DNA of 64,000 nucleotides from Bacteroidetes bacterium GWE2_42_24 (GTDB lineage: Bacteria > Bacteroidota > Bacteroidia > Bacteroidales > TTA-H9), in assembly GCA_001768515.1 (NCBI GenBank), contig MEOA01000018.1, positions 18,138 through 82,137 on the forward strand. The letters run 5' to 3'. The position numbers and the translations under genes are program-made. How positions within the stretch are numbered: the first letter of the stretch is position 1; the number at the start of each line of letters is the position of its first letter. Below, in pieces: positions 8,587 through 16,699 of the stretch. The notes beneath the pieces are model-generated. The model did not search any database, was not told the origin of the DNA, and was given only the letters and a program-made list of their open reading frames with translations.

Positions 8587-9516
8587 CTATTTCACATTTC
8601 TTACAAAATTCTCAACCACCTCCTTAATATTTGGTATCGGCATATTATATTTCTCGGCGAACCTGATCAGTGTTCCGCCAAACAAATCAATTTCATTTAT
8701 TCTGCCTTTTTGCTCAACATCCCTTTGTAACGATGTCTTCGTTGCATACGGGAACAATTTTCCTTTCAGGAACGAGGTCTCCACAATATCTGCACTTAAA
8801 TGTATATTGATTTCCGTGGCTATTTGTTTTATTTCAGACATTATAGCTTTTGTAATCTGTGATAATTCCGGATCATCCAAAACTTCACCAATTGTTTTCT
8901 TATAGGTGGCAGTAACTAATCCGTAAGCGGCAATAAACATATACTTCGTCCAGATTGCGGTTTCCACATTGTCATCCCATGTAAAATTGATACCGGCATC
9001 TGTTAATAACATCAACAATGATTCAGGATAAAAACCGGAAAACTTTGGATCCTTACCAAATATTAAGTTACAACTTCCTCCATTTTTGCATATTACTCCG
9101 GGAAGCTCAATATAGCTGCCAATATAAATACATGATGGAAAAACTTTCCCTGTAGATAAATGTGCGACTATCCTTTCATAAATATCAACACCATTTAACA
9201 ACGGAAGTATAATAGTATTTTCATTTGAAATAGCATTTAACGATTTCGCTGCTTTTGCCAGATCATAACCTTTAACTGATAAAAAAACAAAATCACAAAC
9301 AGGCAATTCATCAATGTTATCAGTACAAAGCGTTGGTTTCACATTAATAATTGGCACATCCACTTCCTGTTTCAATGTTAAACCGTGGGTGCAGATTACC
9401 TCCTTATGCTCCCCTCGCGCCACAAAATAAATTTCATGTTGTTGTATAAATTTATCGGCAAGGATTGCTCCAATGTATCCACCAACACCTCCCACACCAA
9501 AAAAACATATCTTCAT
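8587..9516 (-). CDS. 2-dehydropantoate 2-reductase (ketopantoate reductase) family protein
   Basis: The 309-residue protein begins with the NADP-binding motif MKICFFGVGGVGGYIGAILADK and follows the ApbA/PanE layout: an N-terminal Rossmann domain with VFLSVKGYDLAKAAKSL and LPLLNGVDIYERI, then a helical C-terminal domain with NVETAIWTKYMFIAAYGLVTA (conserved Lys) and RINEIDLFGGTLIRFAEK. PanE reduces ketopantoate to pantoate in coenzyme A synthesis, but many paralogues act on other 2-keto acids, so the substrate is not assigned. It is a single gene in an AT-rich block with no pantothenate genes nearby. Confidence 0.88.
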   Translation of the reverse strand: MKICFFGVGGVGGYIGAILADKFIQQHEIYFVARGEHKEVICTHGLTLKQEVDVPIINVKPTLCTDNIDELPVCDFVFLSVKGYDLAKAAKSLNAISNENTIILPLLNGVDIYERIVAHLSTGKVFPSCIYIGSYIELPGVICKNGGSCNLIFGKDPKFSGFYPESLLMLLTDAGINFTWDDNVETAIWTKYMFIAAYGLVTATYKKTIGEVLDDPELSQITKAIMSEIKQIATEINIHLSADIVETSFLKGKLFPYATKTSLQRDVEQKGRINEIDLFGGTLIRFAEKYNMPIPNIKEVVENFVRNVK

Positions 9517-9723
9517 CTTTTTTTTGGGCTCTATCCCATGTTTTTAATGTGTTAAATTGATCCTCATTCCGTTTCAGTTATAACCAATTTCAATATAATG
9601 ACCATAACGGGAACTCTTGATTTAATCATAGTTTCAAAAATCATTGCAGACTATAGTTTCTCTGTTAATTTACATCATTTTAGTTACTGGTTCAAAATCA
9701 AATAATCTTCGACAAAATGCCAA

Positions 9724-10389
9724 TTAACTAACCTCATTTCCAGACACCAGACTTTCAAATACCATAAGATTTTCATGGTCAAAACTATCAATTCTATGAT
9801 CTGCTATATGAACGAATTCATTTTTATTATTGTTTGTAAAAACGATCACCTTCATACCAGCCCTTTTGGCAGCTGTCATACCCGAATAAGAGTCTTCAAT
9901 CACTACACAAGAACATGGCTCAACACCCAACTTTTTTGAGGCGGTAAGGTATATATCAGGGGCTGGTTTTCCTCTCTCCTCCATCTCGGCTGACGAAACA
10001 GAGTCAAACAAAGTGGCGGTCTGAGTTTTCATTAATACAGTATCAATAATTTGATATGGTGAATTTGTTGCCAACCCTACCTTTAAACCCGTTGTTTTAA
10101 GTTTCTCTATAAATGTTTTGATTCCACGAATTTCACAGTCCTCACTTGCAATTAAATCAATGACACGCGAAATGACCATTTGCTCGACCTCCTTGAAGGT
10201 TTTACCCTGCCATGGATTTCTATTATACCAAAACTTTGTTACTTCGTCTGTCGTCATCGTTTTGGTAAGCCCGCACAATTCGCTGTTCATCACAACACCC
10301 AGCGATGAGAAAATCTCTTCTTCGGCTTTCTTCCACAAATATTCGGAGTCAATGAGCACTCCATCCATATCAAATATTACTGCTTTCAT
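9724..10389 (-). CDS. HAD superfamily phosphatase, beta-phosphoglucomutase / hexitol phosphatase-like
   Basis: The 221-residue protein has all HAD motifs: I, KAVIFDMDGVLIDSE (nucleophile and acid/base Asp); II, GLATNSP; III, the lysine of ERGKPAPDIYL; IV, CVVIEDSYSGMTAAKRAGM. The helical cap between motifs I and II places it in subfamily IA with YniC/HxpB, YcjU and beta-phosphoglucomutases. Motif III and the cap suggest a sugar-phosphate phosphatase or mutase; the exact substrate is open. It is cytoplasmic. The gene stands alone, 207 nt from the reductase and 171 nt from the VOC gene, all on the minus strand. Confidence 0.9.
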   Translation of the reverse strand: MKAVIFDMDGVLIDSEYLWKKAEEEIFSSLGVVMNSELCGLTKTMTTDEVTKFWYNRNPWQGKTFKEVEQMVISRVIDLIASEDCEIRGIKTFIEKLKTTGLKVGLATNSPYQIIDTVLMKTQTATLFDSVSSAEMEERGKPAPDIYLTASKKLGVEPCSCVVIEDSYSGMTAAKRAGMKVIVFTNNNKNEFVHIADHRIDSFDHENLMVFESLVSGNEVS

Positions 10390-10560
10390 GATTTAACTTA
10401 TATATCAATGCAATGATCCGATTAAAAGCTTACCTGATCCTCTACTATTTTTAACGACTGATATTTACTTAATTGATAGACATATAATCCATATTCCACT
10501 TGAGGATAGTATCCCCACTATCAAGGAGAATAATAAGAATCAATTTCAAATTTCTATTAT

Positions 10561-10920
10561 TTATACTTTGCGATGCTCTACATATTCAACAATAACACCA
10601 TCATTATGCATTACCGTCATATTGAATCCAGTGGGAACTGGCTGTATATCGCGCAAAATTGTAGCACCATTTTCGTTTAAAAAAGTTTTGTAATCATTAA
10701 CAGAATCAACCAGAAATGTTACTGTAGTGCTTCTAAACGGTATTAACGCCTCCTCCGAGCCTGCGATGACGAGAAAGTTACCAACCACCGCCAGTTCTAA
10801 TCCAACTTTTTTATACTCAAATCTATTACTGCATTTTTCATTGGTCAGCCTTTCATAAAAATCAATAGTCTGATTAATCTCGTTAACGCATATTCTTGTT
10901 AGTATTTGCTTAATAATCAT
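10561..10920 (-). CDS. VOC (glyoxalase/bleomycin-resistance fold) family protein
   Basis: The 119-residue protein is a single vicinal-oxygen-chelate domain: N-terminal ILTRICVNEINQTIDFYERLTNE, a central beta region, then TVTFLVDSVNDYKTFLNENGATIL and a C-terminal MTVMHNDGVIVEYVEHRK whose Glu could be a metal ligand. Such proteins are usually dimers acting as small-molecule lyases, isomerases, dioxygenases or drug-binding proteins. The specific role cannot be inferred. It belongs to the co-oriented accessory block. Confidence 0.85.
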   Translation of the reverse strand: MIIKQILTRICVNEINQTIDFYERLTNEKCSNRFEYKKVGLELAVVGNFLVIAGSEEALIPFRSTTVTFLVDSVNDYKTFLNENGATILRDIQPVPTGFNMTVMHNDGVIVEYVEHRKV

Positions 10921-11678
10921 TTCTTAATTAGTTCAAATATTAGTACACTGAATTATGTTTCCCCATCGCGGTTAAAAGCCCTTGTCGGGCATCTCAAAAC
11001 CTTTATGACCGAGCCCGCGATATGCCTCCCTTTCTATCACTAAACAGAACCTCTGGGAAGGCTCAGGCCTTGAAATGACAAAAAGCCAATCAAGTTCCAC
11101 TTTAGCCGAAACCAAGATGTTCAACATAAGTTGCAACCACCAGAAAGCCCAGGTAGAGCCAGACAAAGACCTGTGGTAATTGTACTGCAAATGTAATCGT
11201 TTTCCACAAAGCCAGGTATCAATCCAATGTAATGTAAATAGCACAAAAGCAATAATTAATACAGCAATCTATTCTGAACCAGCGCTTCTGAATACACCAA
11301 ACAGCATTCAAAAGCCATTTTAAGCCGCTGCTAACAGCAACCGGTTAAAGTCACATGGAACAAAGGGCGAACGTTCAACATCCACCTTAACAGTATCCAC
11401 CTGATAACCATCAGGTCTTAAAAACGTGTCTGGCTAATCGGGCGATAAGGGTACAACCGGTTGAATGTTGTGTTTATTCTGACTCGCTTTTTCGCCACAA
11501 ATTACCGTACCGACACCTACCGGGTCTCTCACTGTTTGCTTTAAAGAAAATGTAATAGCTGGTTGCAGGGCACAATCCGTTCAACCGCTGATAATGGTTG
11601 AACGGGTTATGCGCCTCTATGCTCACACCTCCCCTGCCATTACATCTGCAACATACATGCGGCCGCATCTGTTATGAA
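10921..11678. other. Long intergenic region with an imperfect 17-bp hairpin
   Basis: No gene is supported in these 758 nt. A minus-strand open stretch (10972-11244) shows membrane-like segments that jump frame near 11190, which could be a decayed membrane-protein fragment but is too weak to call. The only clear structure is the hairpin at 11570-11612, listed separately. Confidence 0.5.
11570..11612. repeat. Inverted repeat (10 bp perfect core, 17 bp with one mismatch) ending in GTTATGC
   Basis: CCGTTCAACC (11577-11586) pairs perfectly with GGTTGAACGG (11596-11605) around a 9-nt loop. The flanks GCACAAT and GTTATGC extend the stem with one mismatch and one G-T pair. There is no T-run, so a terminator is unlikely. 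It lies 67 nt past the stop of the minus-strand CxC protein gene. Confidence 0.6.
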
Positions 11679-12233
11679 TCAGAACTGAATCGAATTAAGA
11701 GGAATAATCTTCATAAGGCAAATATCAGCACCCATTTTAACACTCTTCAGCAACTCAACATCAACTTCGCATCCAAATGCTTTCTCAAAAAGAACTTTGC
11801 TATAACCAGTTGTGCATTGGCACCATGTAGCTGTTTCCAATCTATCTAATTCGGCAAGCATCGGACAAGGGCAATAAGGAAACTGCAAAAAAAGATGCCC
11901 ATTTTGAAATGACAACCCGGCAGCTTTTGCCATGTCATGGCTAGCAAATTCCTCCAAACTGGCGGACGCCTCAAGCAGTTTATTTAACAAGTCAAGTTTT
12001 TCATCCATTCCATAACTACATTGGCAACTCATCCTTATCCTTTTTGTTATGGACTCATCGAAATTATTTTCCAGCCTTTTCATGGTGTTCTTCACCCATG
12101 TACAATTATCCTCTTCCTTCCTGATGACAATTGCCTGTGCTGTATCGTCATTACTCTCTGCTTTTACAGCATTATAGATAACTTGTTCCTGAATTTTTCT
12201 TATATCAAACATTGATTCATTTTTTCGGTTCAA
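11679..12233 (-). CDS. Cysteine-rich hypothetical protein with three CxC motifs (ATC hydrolase / DUF6144-like)
   Basis: The 184-residue soluble protein carries three CxC motifs: RMSCQCSYG, FPYCPCPM and TWCQCTTGY. They follow a charged helical region with WVKNTMKRLENNFDESITKRI. The Trp-x-x-x-x-Met-x-x-Leu-Glu helix and following Cys block remind me of DUF6144 and L-2-amino-thiazoline-4-carboxylate hydrolase-type proteins, but the assignment is by eye. Clustered CxC pairs suggest zinc or iron-sulfur binding or thiol chemistry. An alternative start at Met8 (12212) would give MFDIRKIQEQ. A perfect hairpin separates it from the upstream membrane-protein gene. Confidence 0.65.
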   Translation of the reverse strand: MNRKNESMFDIRKIQEQVIYNAVKAESNDDTAQAIVIRKEEDNCTWVKNTMKRLENNFDESITKRIRMSCQCSYGMDEKLDLLNKLLEASASLEEFASHDMAKAAGLSFQNGHLFLQFPYCPCPMLAELDRLETATWCQCTTGYSKVLFEKAFGCEVDVELLKSVKMGADICLMKIIPLNSIQF

Positions 12234-12245
12234 CAGAACTAATTT

Positions 12246-12286
12246 GAAAACAATTCTCTCCTCAGTTTGAGGAGAGAATTGTTTTC
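12246..12286 (-). terminator. Perfect 19-bp hairpin downstream of the membrane-protein gene
   Basis: Arms at 12246-12264 and 12268-12286 are perfectly complementary with a 3-nt loop. On the minus strand the 3' arm ends TTGTTTTC then AAATT. It starts 5 nt past the stop of the minus-strand gene at 12292, so it is most likely its terminator. Confidence 0.7.
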
Positions 12287-12291
12287 ACCGA

Positions 12292-12774
12292 TTATCGGAC
12301 TCTTTGAAGCATTTGCATAAACTCAGCCAGATGTAATTGCGAATAGTTTTGTACCACAGCAAAAACAGGCACAAATACAAGTACGCCTACCAGCAATCCT
12401 TTGCCGGTTGATTCATAACTGGAATCTTTCAACAGGACGTACAATATCCATATCACATTCAGGGTGATGACAATATGGGTAATCTGTGGAAACAGATTTG
12501 CTGCGTTCCAGGGAATAACAAATAAACCCATTGTGCCATAATAGTATAACGGCACCAACGCGATTGCTAAGAAAAAATGCTTTTGGGTAATCTGAAAGCA
12601 GGTAAAGCAAACCAGATACGCGATTATGGCAAGCGAACAAGCATTGAATGCCAGCCATTCACTTATCGTGAGCTTTACAACAGACAGGAAGAAATAAGCG
12701 CTGTTCAACAATGCCAATAGCATGAATACAGCCAACACATAACCAATAAATTGATTTTTGATTTTTAGACTCAT
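12292..12774 (-). CDS. Hypothetical integral membrane protein, about five helices
   Basis: The 160-residue protein is not recognised. It has hydrophobic segments at about residues 10-32, 38-60, 65-90, 95-115 and 125-142, short polar loops and a polar tail ending MLQRVR. No catalytic motif, heme or cofactor site was seen. The gene sits in the AT-rich accessory block with its own hairpin terminator, so it is probably transcribed alone. Confidence 0.65.
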   Translation of the reverse strand: MSLKIKNQFIGYVLAVFMLLALLNSAYFFLSVVKLTISEWLAFNACSLAIIAYLVCFTCFQITQKHFFLAIALVPLYYYGTMGLFVIPWNAANLFPQITHIVITLNVIWILYVLLKDSSYESTGKGLLVGVLVFVPVFAVVQNYSQLHLAEFMQMLQRVR

Positions 12775-13080
12775 AATAAAAATATTTGTAATTATTTACA
12801 TAAAATTCAGTACCATTCTTATTTCATTAGAATGCTGAATTATTCATATATAAGGCAACAACAAAATGATCCGGAATGATTTCCGGAACAACCCAACCAT
12901 TAACCAGTGGTCTACCACGGTTAATTATGCCTCAATTACAAATTTCAATACGGTCTTCATCTTTCGAATCAAATTTCAGAATTGCAAAATTAGATATTTT
13001 TCAAATATTCTGTTCTCTCTTTCAAAGAAAATATATATCTATCCCCGATATTCTGAAATTGAGCATAAACAAATCTTCCT
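12775..13080. other. Intergenic region containing a bulged hairpin
   Basis: This 306-nt AT-rich stretch holds an imperfect inverted repeat at 12899-12925 (ATTAACC-a-GTGG / CCACGGTTAAT, 11 bp with a one-base bulge) followed by TATGC. No gene is supported. Confidence 0.5.
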
Positions 13081-13707
13081 TCAAAAAACTAATCTCCCGA
13101 TGTTTCCATTAATAATATGGGGCAAATTCTTTTTAACGGTATTATCATCCCAATTCCACCATTGTATCTCTACCAACTTCCTTATAACCTCTGCGGGAAA
13201 ACGCTTTTTAATCTCTTTTGCAGGAACCCCTCCAACAATTGTATATGGAGGAACATCCCTGGTTACAACGGCTCTTGCAGCAATTATGGCGCCATCACCT
13301 ATATGCACTCCCTGCATGATTACCGCTTCAAACCCAATCCACACATCATTGCCTATTATTATATCACCTTCATTATCCCAGGCATCAGTTACATTACAGC
13401 GATCCAGTTCCCACTCCTCAAAAAAGAGAGGAAATGGATACGTTGAAAGCGAAGACTTTCTGTGATTTCCGGATGTAAACATAAATTTTGCACCACAGGC
13501 AATTGAACAGTATTTTCCAATGATTAACTTATCGTGGTTAATAGGATAATGATACAAAACATTGTTGTCTTCAAACTTTGTCGGATCATTGACAAAATCA
13601 TTATACATAGTGTATTCACCTACGATAATATTGGGGTTTTTAATTGTGGGTTTCAGATATACTGTTTCTTTATCGCCCGTTCTTGGAAAGATTTTCAAAT
13701 CATTCAT
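13081..13707 (-). CDS. Vat/CatB family xenobiotic O-acetyltransferase
   Basis: This hexapeptide-repeat acyltransferase has 208 residues from the chosen start MNDLKIFP; the frame opens five codons earlier at 13722. It follows streptogramin A acetyltransferases (Vat) and CatB from end to end: [33 protein letters not shown], then [18 protein letters not shown] with the catalytic histidine, then [57 protein letters not shown], and a C-terminal helix. The family acetylates hydroxyls of streptogramin A or chloramphenicol from acetyl-CoA as trimers, but chromosomal homologues may act on other molecules. It lies in the AT-rich accessory block, consistent with acquisition by transfer. Confidence 0.9.
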   Translation of the reverse strand: MNDLKIFPRTGDKETVYLKPTIKNPNIIVGEYTMYNDFVNDPTKFEDNNVLYHYPINHDKLIIGKYCSIACGAKFMFTSGNHRKSSLSTYPFPLFFEEWELDRCNVTDAWDNEGDIIIGNDVWIGFEAVIMQGVHIGDGAIIAARAVVTRDVPPYTIVGGVPAKEIKKRFPAEVIRKLVEIQWWNWDDNTVKKNLPHIINGNIGRLVF

Positions 13708-13903
13708 CTTATTGATAATCAATTTATTTACAACCTAAATTTTATCAAAGGCTCCCTCTTCATCTGCCATAACAGTATATGTACGGAACATCACGTTGAT
13801 CGGCACCCTCCCCCGTCACGACTCATTTGAACCCGCAACGGTATGTCGCACTGAAATAGGTGACTAACCGCCAGTACTTGAGCCTCGATGTCAGTAAACG
13901 CAA

Positions 13904-14701
13904 TTATTTATTTCTCAGAAATTCCATATACGCTGTTTCCATATCTTTAAATCTGACGCCTGTGACCCGTTGAAATGCCTTTTCAATTTTATCTCTTTTC
14001 AAATCATAAAGGAGGTTTATTTTATCTACGCCGTATTTTTCAAACATCCAGTTGATTAAACAACCAATCTGAGGATAATATTCAGACTCGGGAATTGAGT
14101 CATTATATAGTAAAACAGATGGTTTTAGTAGTTTTCCATTCGCTTTAATTTTAATCAGCGTCGAATCATTCCGTTTGCGAGTCAGGATTCCATTTACATT
14201 TTCAACGCCATAATTGCCATCAAGAGCATTAGCATAACCTTCACCGAAAAATCTTGTTCTCAGATTTCCAATTTGATTAATTGTAATAATGTGAACCATC
14301 TCATGAACTCCCAAATAATCGTATTGATTAAGCCCAGTATTCAAAAATGGCTTTTCATGAAAAGTAAAATAAATATGCCTTTTAGATTTGTTAAGACTTG
14401 CGAAGCCACCGCCATTTGTACCAATTTTTTCCTTTGCTTCGTCCCTATTAAAAAGAAATACCTTAACTTTTGTATCAAAGGAGGTATTCAATCTTTGATT
14501 GATGTGATCAATTACATGCTCCTGCTCCCGGATAATAGACTGAATGGCAATTGAATCAGGAGAGTCAGCTTTACTATATCCAACTGGTCTCGAATACAGC
14601 GTGACTCTTTTCCCTTCAGTAATAACCCAGGGGCCTGCCGTATCGGCCTTCCATGAGGTTAATGTAAAAAACAAGAACAATAATACTAATATCTGTTTCA
14701 C
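13904..14701 (-). CDS. Secreted/periplasmic gluzincin-type metallopeptidase-like protein
   Basis: The 265-residue protein has an N-terminal signal peptide (MKQILVLLFLFFTLTSWKADT). A zinc motif sits at LGVHEMVHIITINQ (HExxH), followed about 22 residues later by FFGEGYANALDG, whose Glu is the likely third zinc ligand, as in peptidase MA-like and DUF1570 families. The N-terminal half resembles the domain that precedes the protease domain in those families. The substrate is unknown. It is the first gene of the minus-strand accessory block. Confidence 0.78.
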   Translation of the reverse strand: MKQILVLLFLFFTLTSWKADTAGPWVITEGKRVTLYSRPVGYSKADSPDSIAIQSIIREQEHVIDHINQRLNTSFDTKVKVFLFNRDEAKEKIGTNGGGFASLNKSKRHIYFTFHEKPFLNTGLNQYDYLGVHEMVHIITINQIGNLRTRFFGEGYANALDGNYGVENVNGILTRKRNDSTLIKIKANGKLLKPSVLLYNDSIPESEYYPQIGCLINWMFEKYGVDKINLLYDLKRDKIEKAFQRVTGVRFKDMETAYMEFLRNK

Positions 14702-15175
14702 TGTGTATCTGGTTTTAAGAGGCCGCTAATGGTTAACAGTAAGAAAGCGCTGCCAATTTCAGAGCATCTGCTACTTAAGCGATCAAGTCGGTGATTAAAT
14801 GTTATTCCTTTTAATTCACACTACCGGCGCACGGTTGTTTAACGAGAATTGTTATGCATTCTACTCTATTCATAATAATTCCTTGTTTTTCATTTTCAGT
14901 TTTGCGTTGATCATGATTCGAGACACCTTGCAAATGTAATCGGAGAATTTACTTAATCCTGAACACTGTTTTTGGCAAACTTACTGATAAAAATTTCATA
15001 ATTTCAAGTAACTGCAACGAAAGAGAACAGATATGATCTATTTTTTTGCAAAAAAAAGCATAATAGCTTCTCAAATTGAGTGGTAATGCCCCACTTAATT
15101 CATGGATTCCTCACTTTACACGGAATGACGGCTTGTCCTCTGTCCCGGGGGAGGGAGTGCAGTCGGGGCAGCTTT

Positions 15176-15604
15176 ATCAGGCTAATGAAAATGTGTCATT
15201 TTTTGAGATGAACCGTAGATCAACCGTAGATCAACCGTAGATCAACCGTAGATTAAGCGTACGGCTAAGGTTGATCTTCGCTTGATTTTCGGCTGGTATA
15301 AGCTGTATATTCTTTTAAAAGCATATCGATATTAGACAAAAATAGTGCCAGGGCTGGTTACTTTTTTTATGGAAAGAAGAGAAATGTATTTCTCAAAGCT
15401 TTGCCTTCAGGAAATGTAAATGCTGACAGCCGAAGCCTCCCGAAGGCTATATGGATCAGTACCACCACCAGTGCAACGTCAATCCTTAAAAGTCGCAGGG
15501 AGCAGCGGAGCAAAGAGGGCACTTTCTTTGGTACTTTTTTTTCGCCCACAGGGAAAAGAAAGTACAGCAAAATGATCGACTGCAATAGAACAGGTGCCGG
15601 CTAC
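15176..15604 (-). repeat. Dispersed composite intergenic repeat, copy A
   Basis: The minus strand of this stretch aligns by eye with the plus strand of copy C over most of its length: a palindrome module (15531-15565), the AGTCGCAGGGAGCAGCGG junction, the GGCTATATGG..CAGCATTTACAT module, the TTCCATAAAAAAAGTAACCAGCCC module, the TTTTAAAAGAATATACAGC module, and the 11-bp array. It diverges from copies B and C after the TGACACATTTT module at 15190-15200. Confidence 0.8.
15210..15275 (-). repeat. 11-bp tandem repeat array, copy A (four clear units plus two degenerate)
   Basis: On the plus strand the units are GAACCGTAGAT, then three CAACCGTAGAT (15210-15253), followed by two degenerate 11-mers to 15275. 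The period of 11 is not a multiple of three and there is no unique spacer, so this is neither coding nor a CRISPR array. Confidence 0.9.
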
Positions 15605-15861
15605 AAAAGCTTTGGTCGTTTCGATGGCGATCTTGATGTCTATCTGGAGCCAAAGCCAAAGCAAACGCCAACGCCCCAGACCAATGATTGTCAGTTTGTC
15701 AGCAGAACAACTTCAGGAACTGACCAGGAAGCCTAACAGCAAAGCATGAGGTATAGTCCTTCCGGTTAAGGGGAATTGGGAGGTCAATAGAAGGACATTC
15801 CCGGGCATTGGAATTTGTGGCCTCCTTTTTGTACGTATCAGGGTAACTAATCTCCCGAGTC

Positions 15862-16644
15862 ATGAAAAAGATCTTATTCGTTGTTGTTTCGTTGTTTGCC
15901 TCTTCGCTGATGTCTCAGCCCGTGAATCACACCTTTGTTGCCGGAGAAGAACTCACCTTCAGGCTTTATTATGATGCATGGCTGGCCGATGTAACGGCGG
16001 GCTATGGAACCGTTACGGTGCAGAAGAAACCGGAAATACAGGGAGGACGTCCCGTATACCACATTGTTGGTGAAGGAAAATCGAAGGGGATGTTCAACCT
16101 GTTCTTCAAGGTAAAGGATCGTTTCGAAACATGGGTCGATACAGCCTCGCTGCTCCCCTGTAAATTTACCCGCTCAACACGCGAGGGGGGCTACAGGAAG
16201 GACGATGTGGTGATCTTCGACCAGCGGGCCGGAACGGCGACCAGCAGTACGAAAAAGAAGAAAATCAGGCCTGGCACCCACGATATCATCTCGGCTGTCT
16301 TTTTTGCCAGGAATTTAGACATCAGCCATGTCAGGGAGGGTGATATTCTCCCGGTTCCCTTCTTTCTGGATGATTCGGTGTACACTTCGGCGGTGAAATA
16401 CCTCGGGCGTGATACAATAACCATAGAATCGGGAAGATTCAGTTGTTTAAAGTTTAAGCCCATGGTAGCTACCGGCGCCGTCTTCAGCGATCCATACCCC
16501 ATGGTTCTGTATGTGAGCGACGACCGCAATCATGTCCCCCTGCTGGCTGAATCGGCTATCGTGGTTGGAAAGGTGAAGATGGAACTCACTAATTTTAAAG
16601 GGTTAAGATACCCGATGACTTCGGAGATACGTAAGAAGAGATGA
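15862..16644 (+). CDS. DUF3108 domain-containing secreted protein
   Basis: The 260-residue protein has a signal peptide (MKKILFVVVSLFASSLMSQP) and then the DUF3108 pattern: FVAGEELTFRLYYDAWLADVTAGYGTVTV, DRFETWVDTASLLPCKFTRSTREGGYRKDDVVIFD, and the YVSDDRNHVPLLAESAIVVGKVKMELTNF ending. Family members are predicted beta-rich periplasmic or outer-membrane-associated proteins of unknown role. It is convergent with the transglutaminase-like gene 55 nt away. Repeat copy A lies upstream. Confidence 0.9.
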   Translation: MKKILFVVVSLFASSLMSQPVNHTFVAGEELTFRLYYDAWLADVTAGYGTVTVQKKPEIQGGRPVYHIVGEGKSKGMFNLFFKVKDRFETWVDTASLLPCKFTRSTREGGYRKDDVVIFDQRAGTATSSTKKKKIRPGTHDIISAVFFARNLDISHVREGDILPVPFFLDDSVYTSAVKYLGRDTITIESGRFSCLKFKPMVATGAVFSDPYPMVLYVSDDRNHVPLLAESAIVVGKVKMELTNFKGLRYPMTSEIRKKR

Positions 16645-16699
16645 ATCCTGCATTAACTTTGACTTTGACCTTGGCATCGGGTGTCGTTTAAACCTTCAA

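Larger units (their letters stand above)
14702..15861. other. Long intergenic region containing repeat copy A
   Basis: No gene is supported in these 1160 nt. The left part is unremarkable AT-rich DNA with a GGTT..AACGAG..GTTATGC stretch at 14833-14857. The right part, from about 15170 to 15604, is copy A of the dispersed composite repeat. A 111-codon open frame (15401-15736) runs across the repeat and is judged spurious. Confidence 0.6.

Noticed and set aside
10972..11244. 90-codon minus-strand open frame with membrane-like segments
   Set aside because: Its hydrophobic parts continue in another frame after about 11190 and it has no promoter or family match; at best a decayed fragment.
11570..14857. 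Canonical integron attC sites
   Set aside because: The GTTATGC ends do not fit GTTRRRY, stems are short or imperfect, and no integrase is in view; kept only as a low-confidence finding.
15401..15736. 111-codon open frame across repeat copy A
   Set aside because: It runs through the palindrome module and is not maintained in copy C in either orientation.
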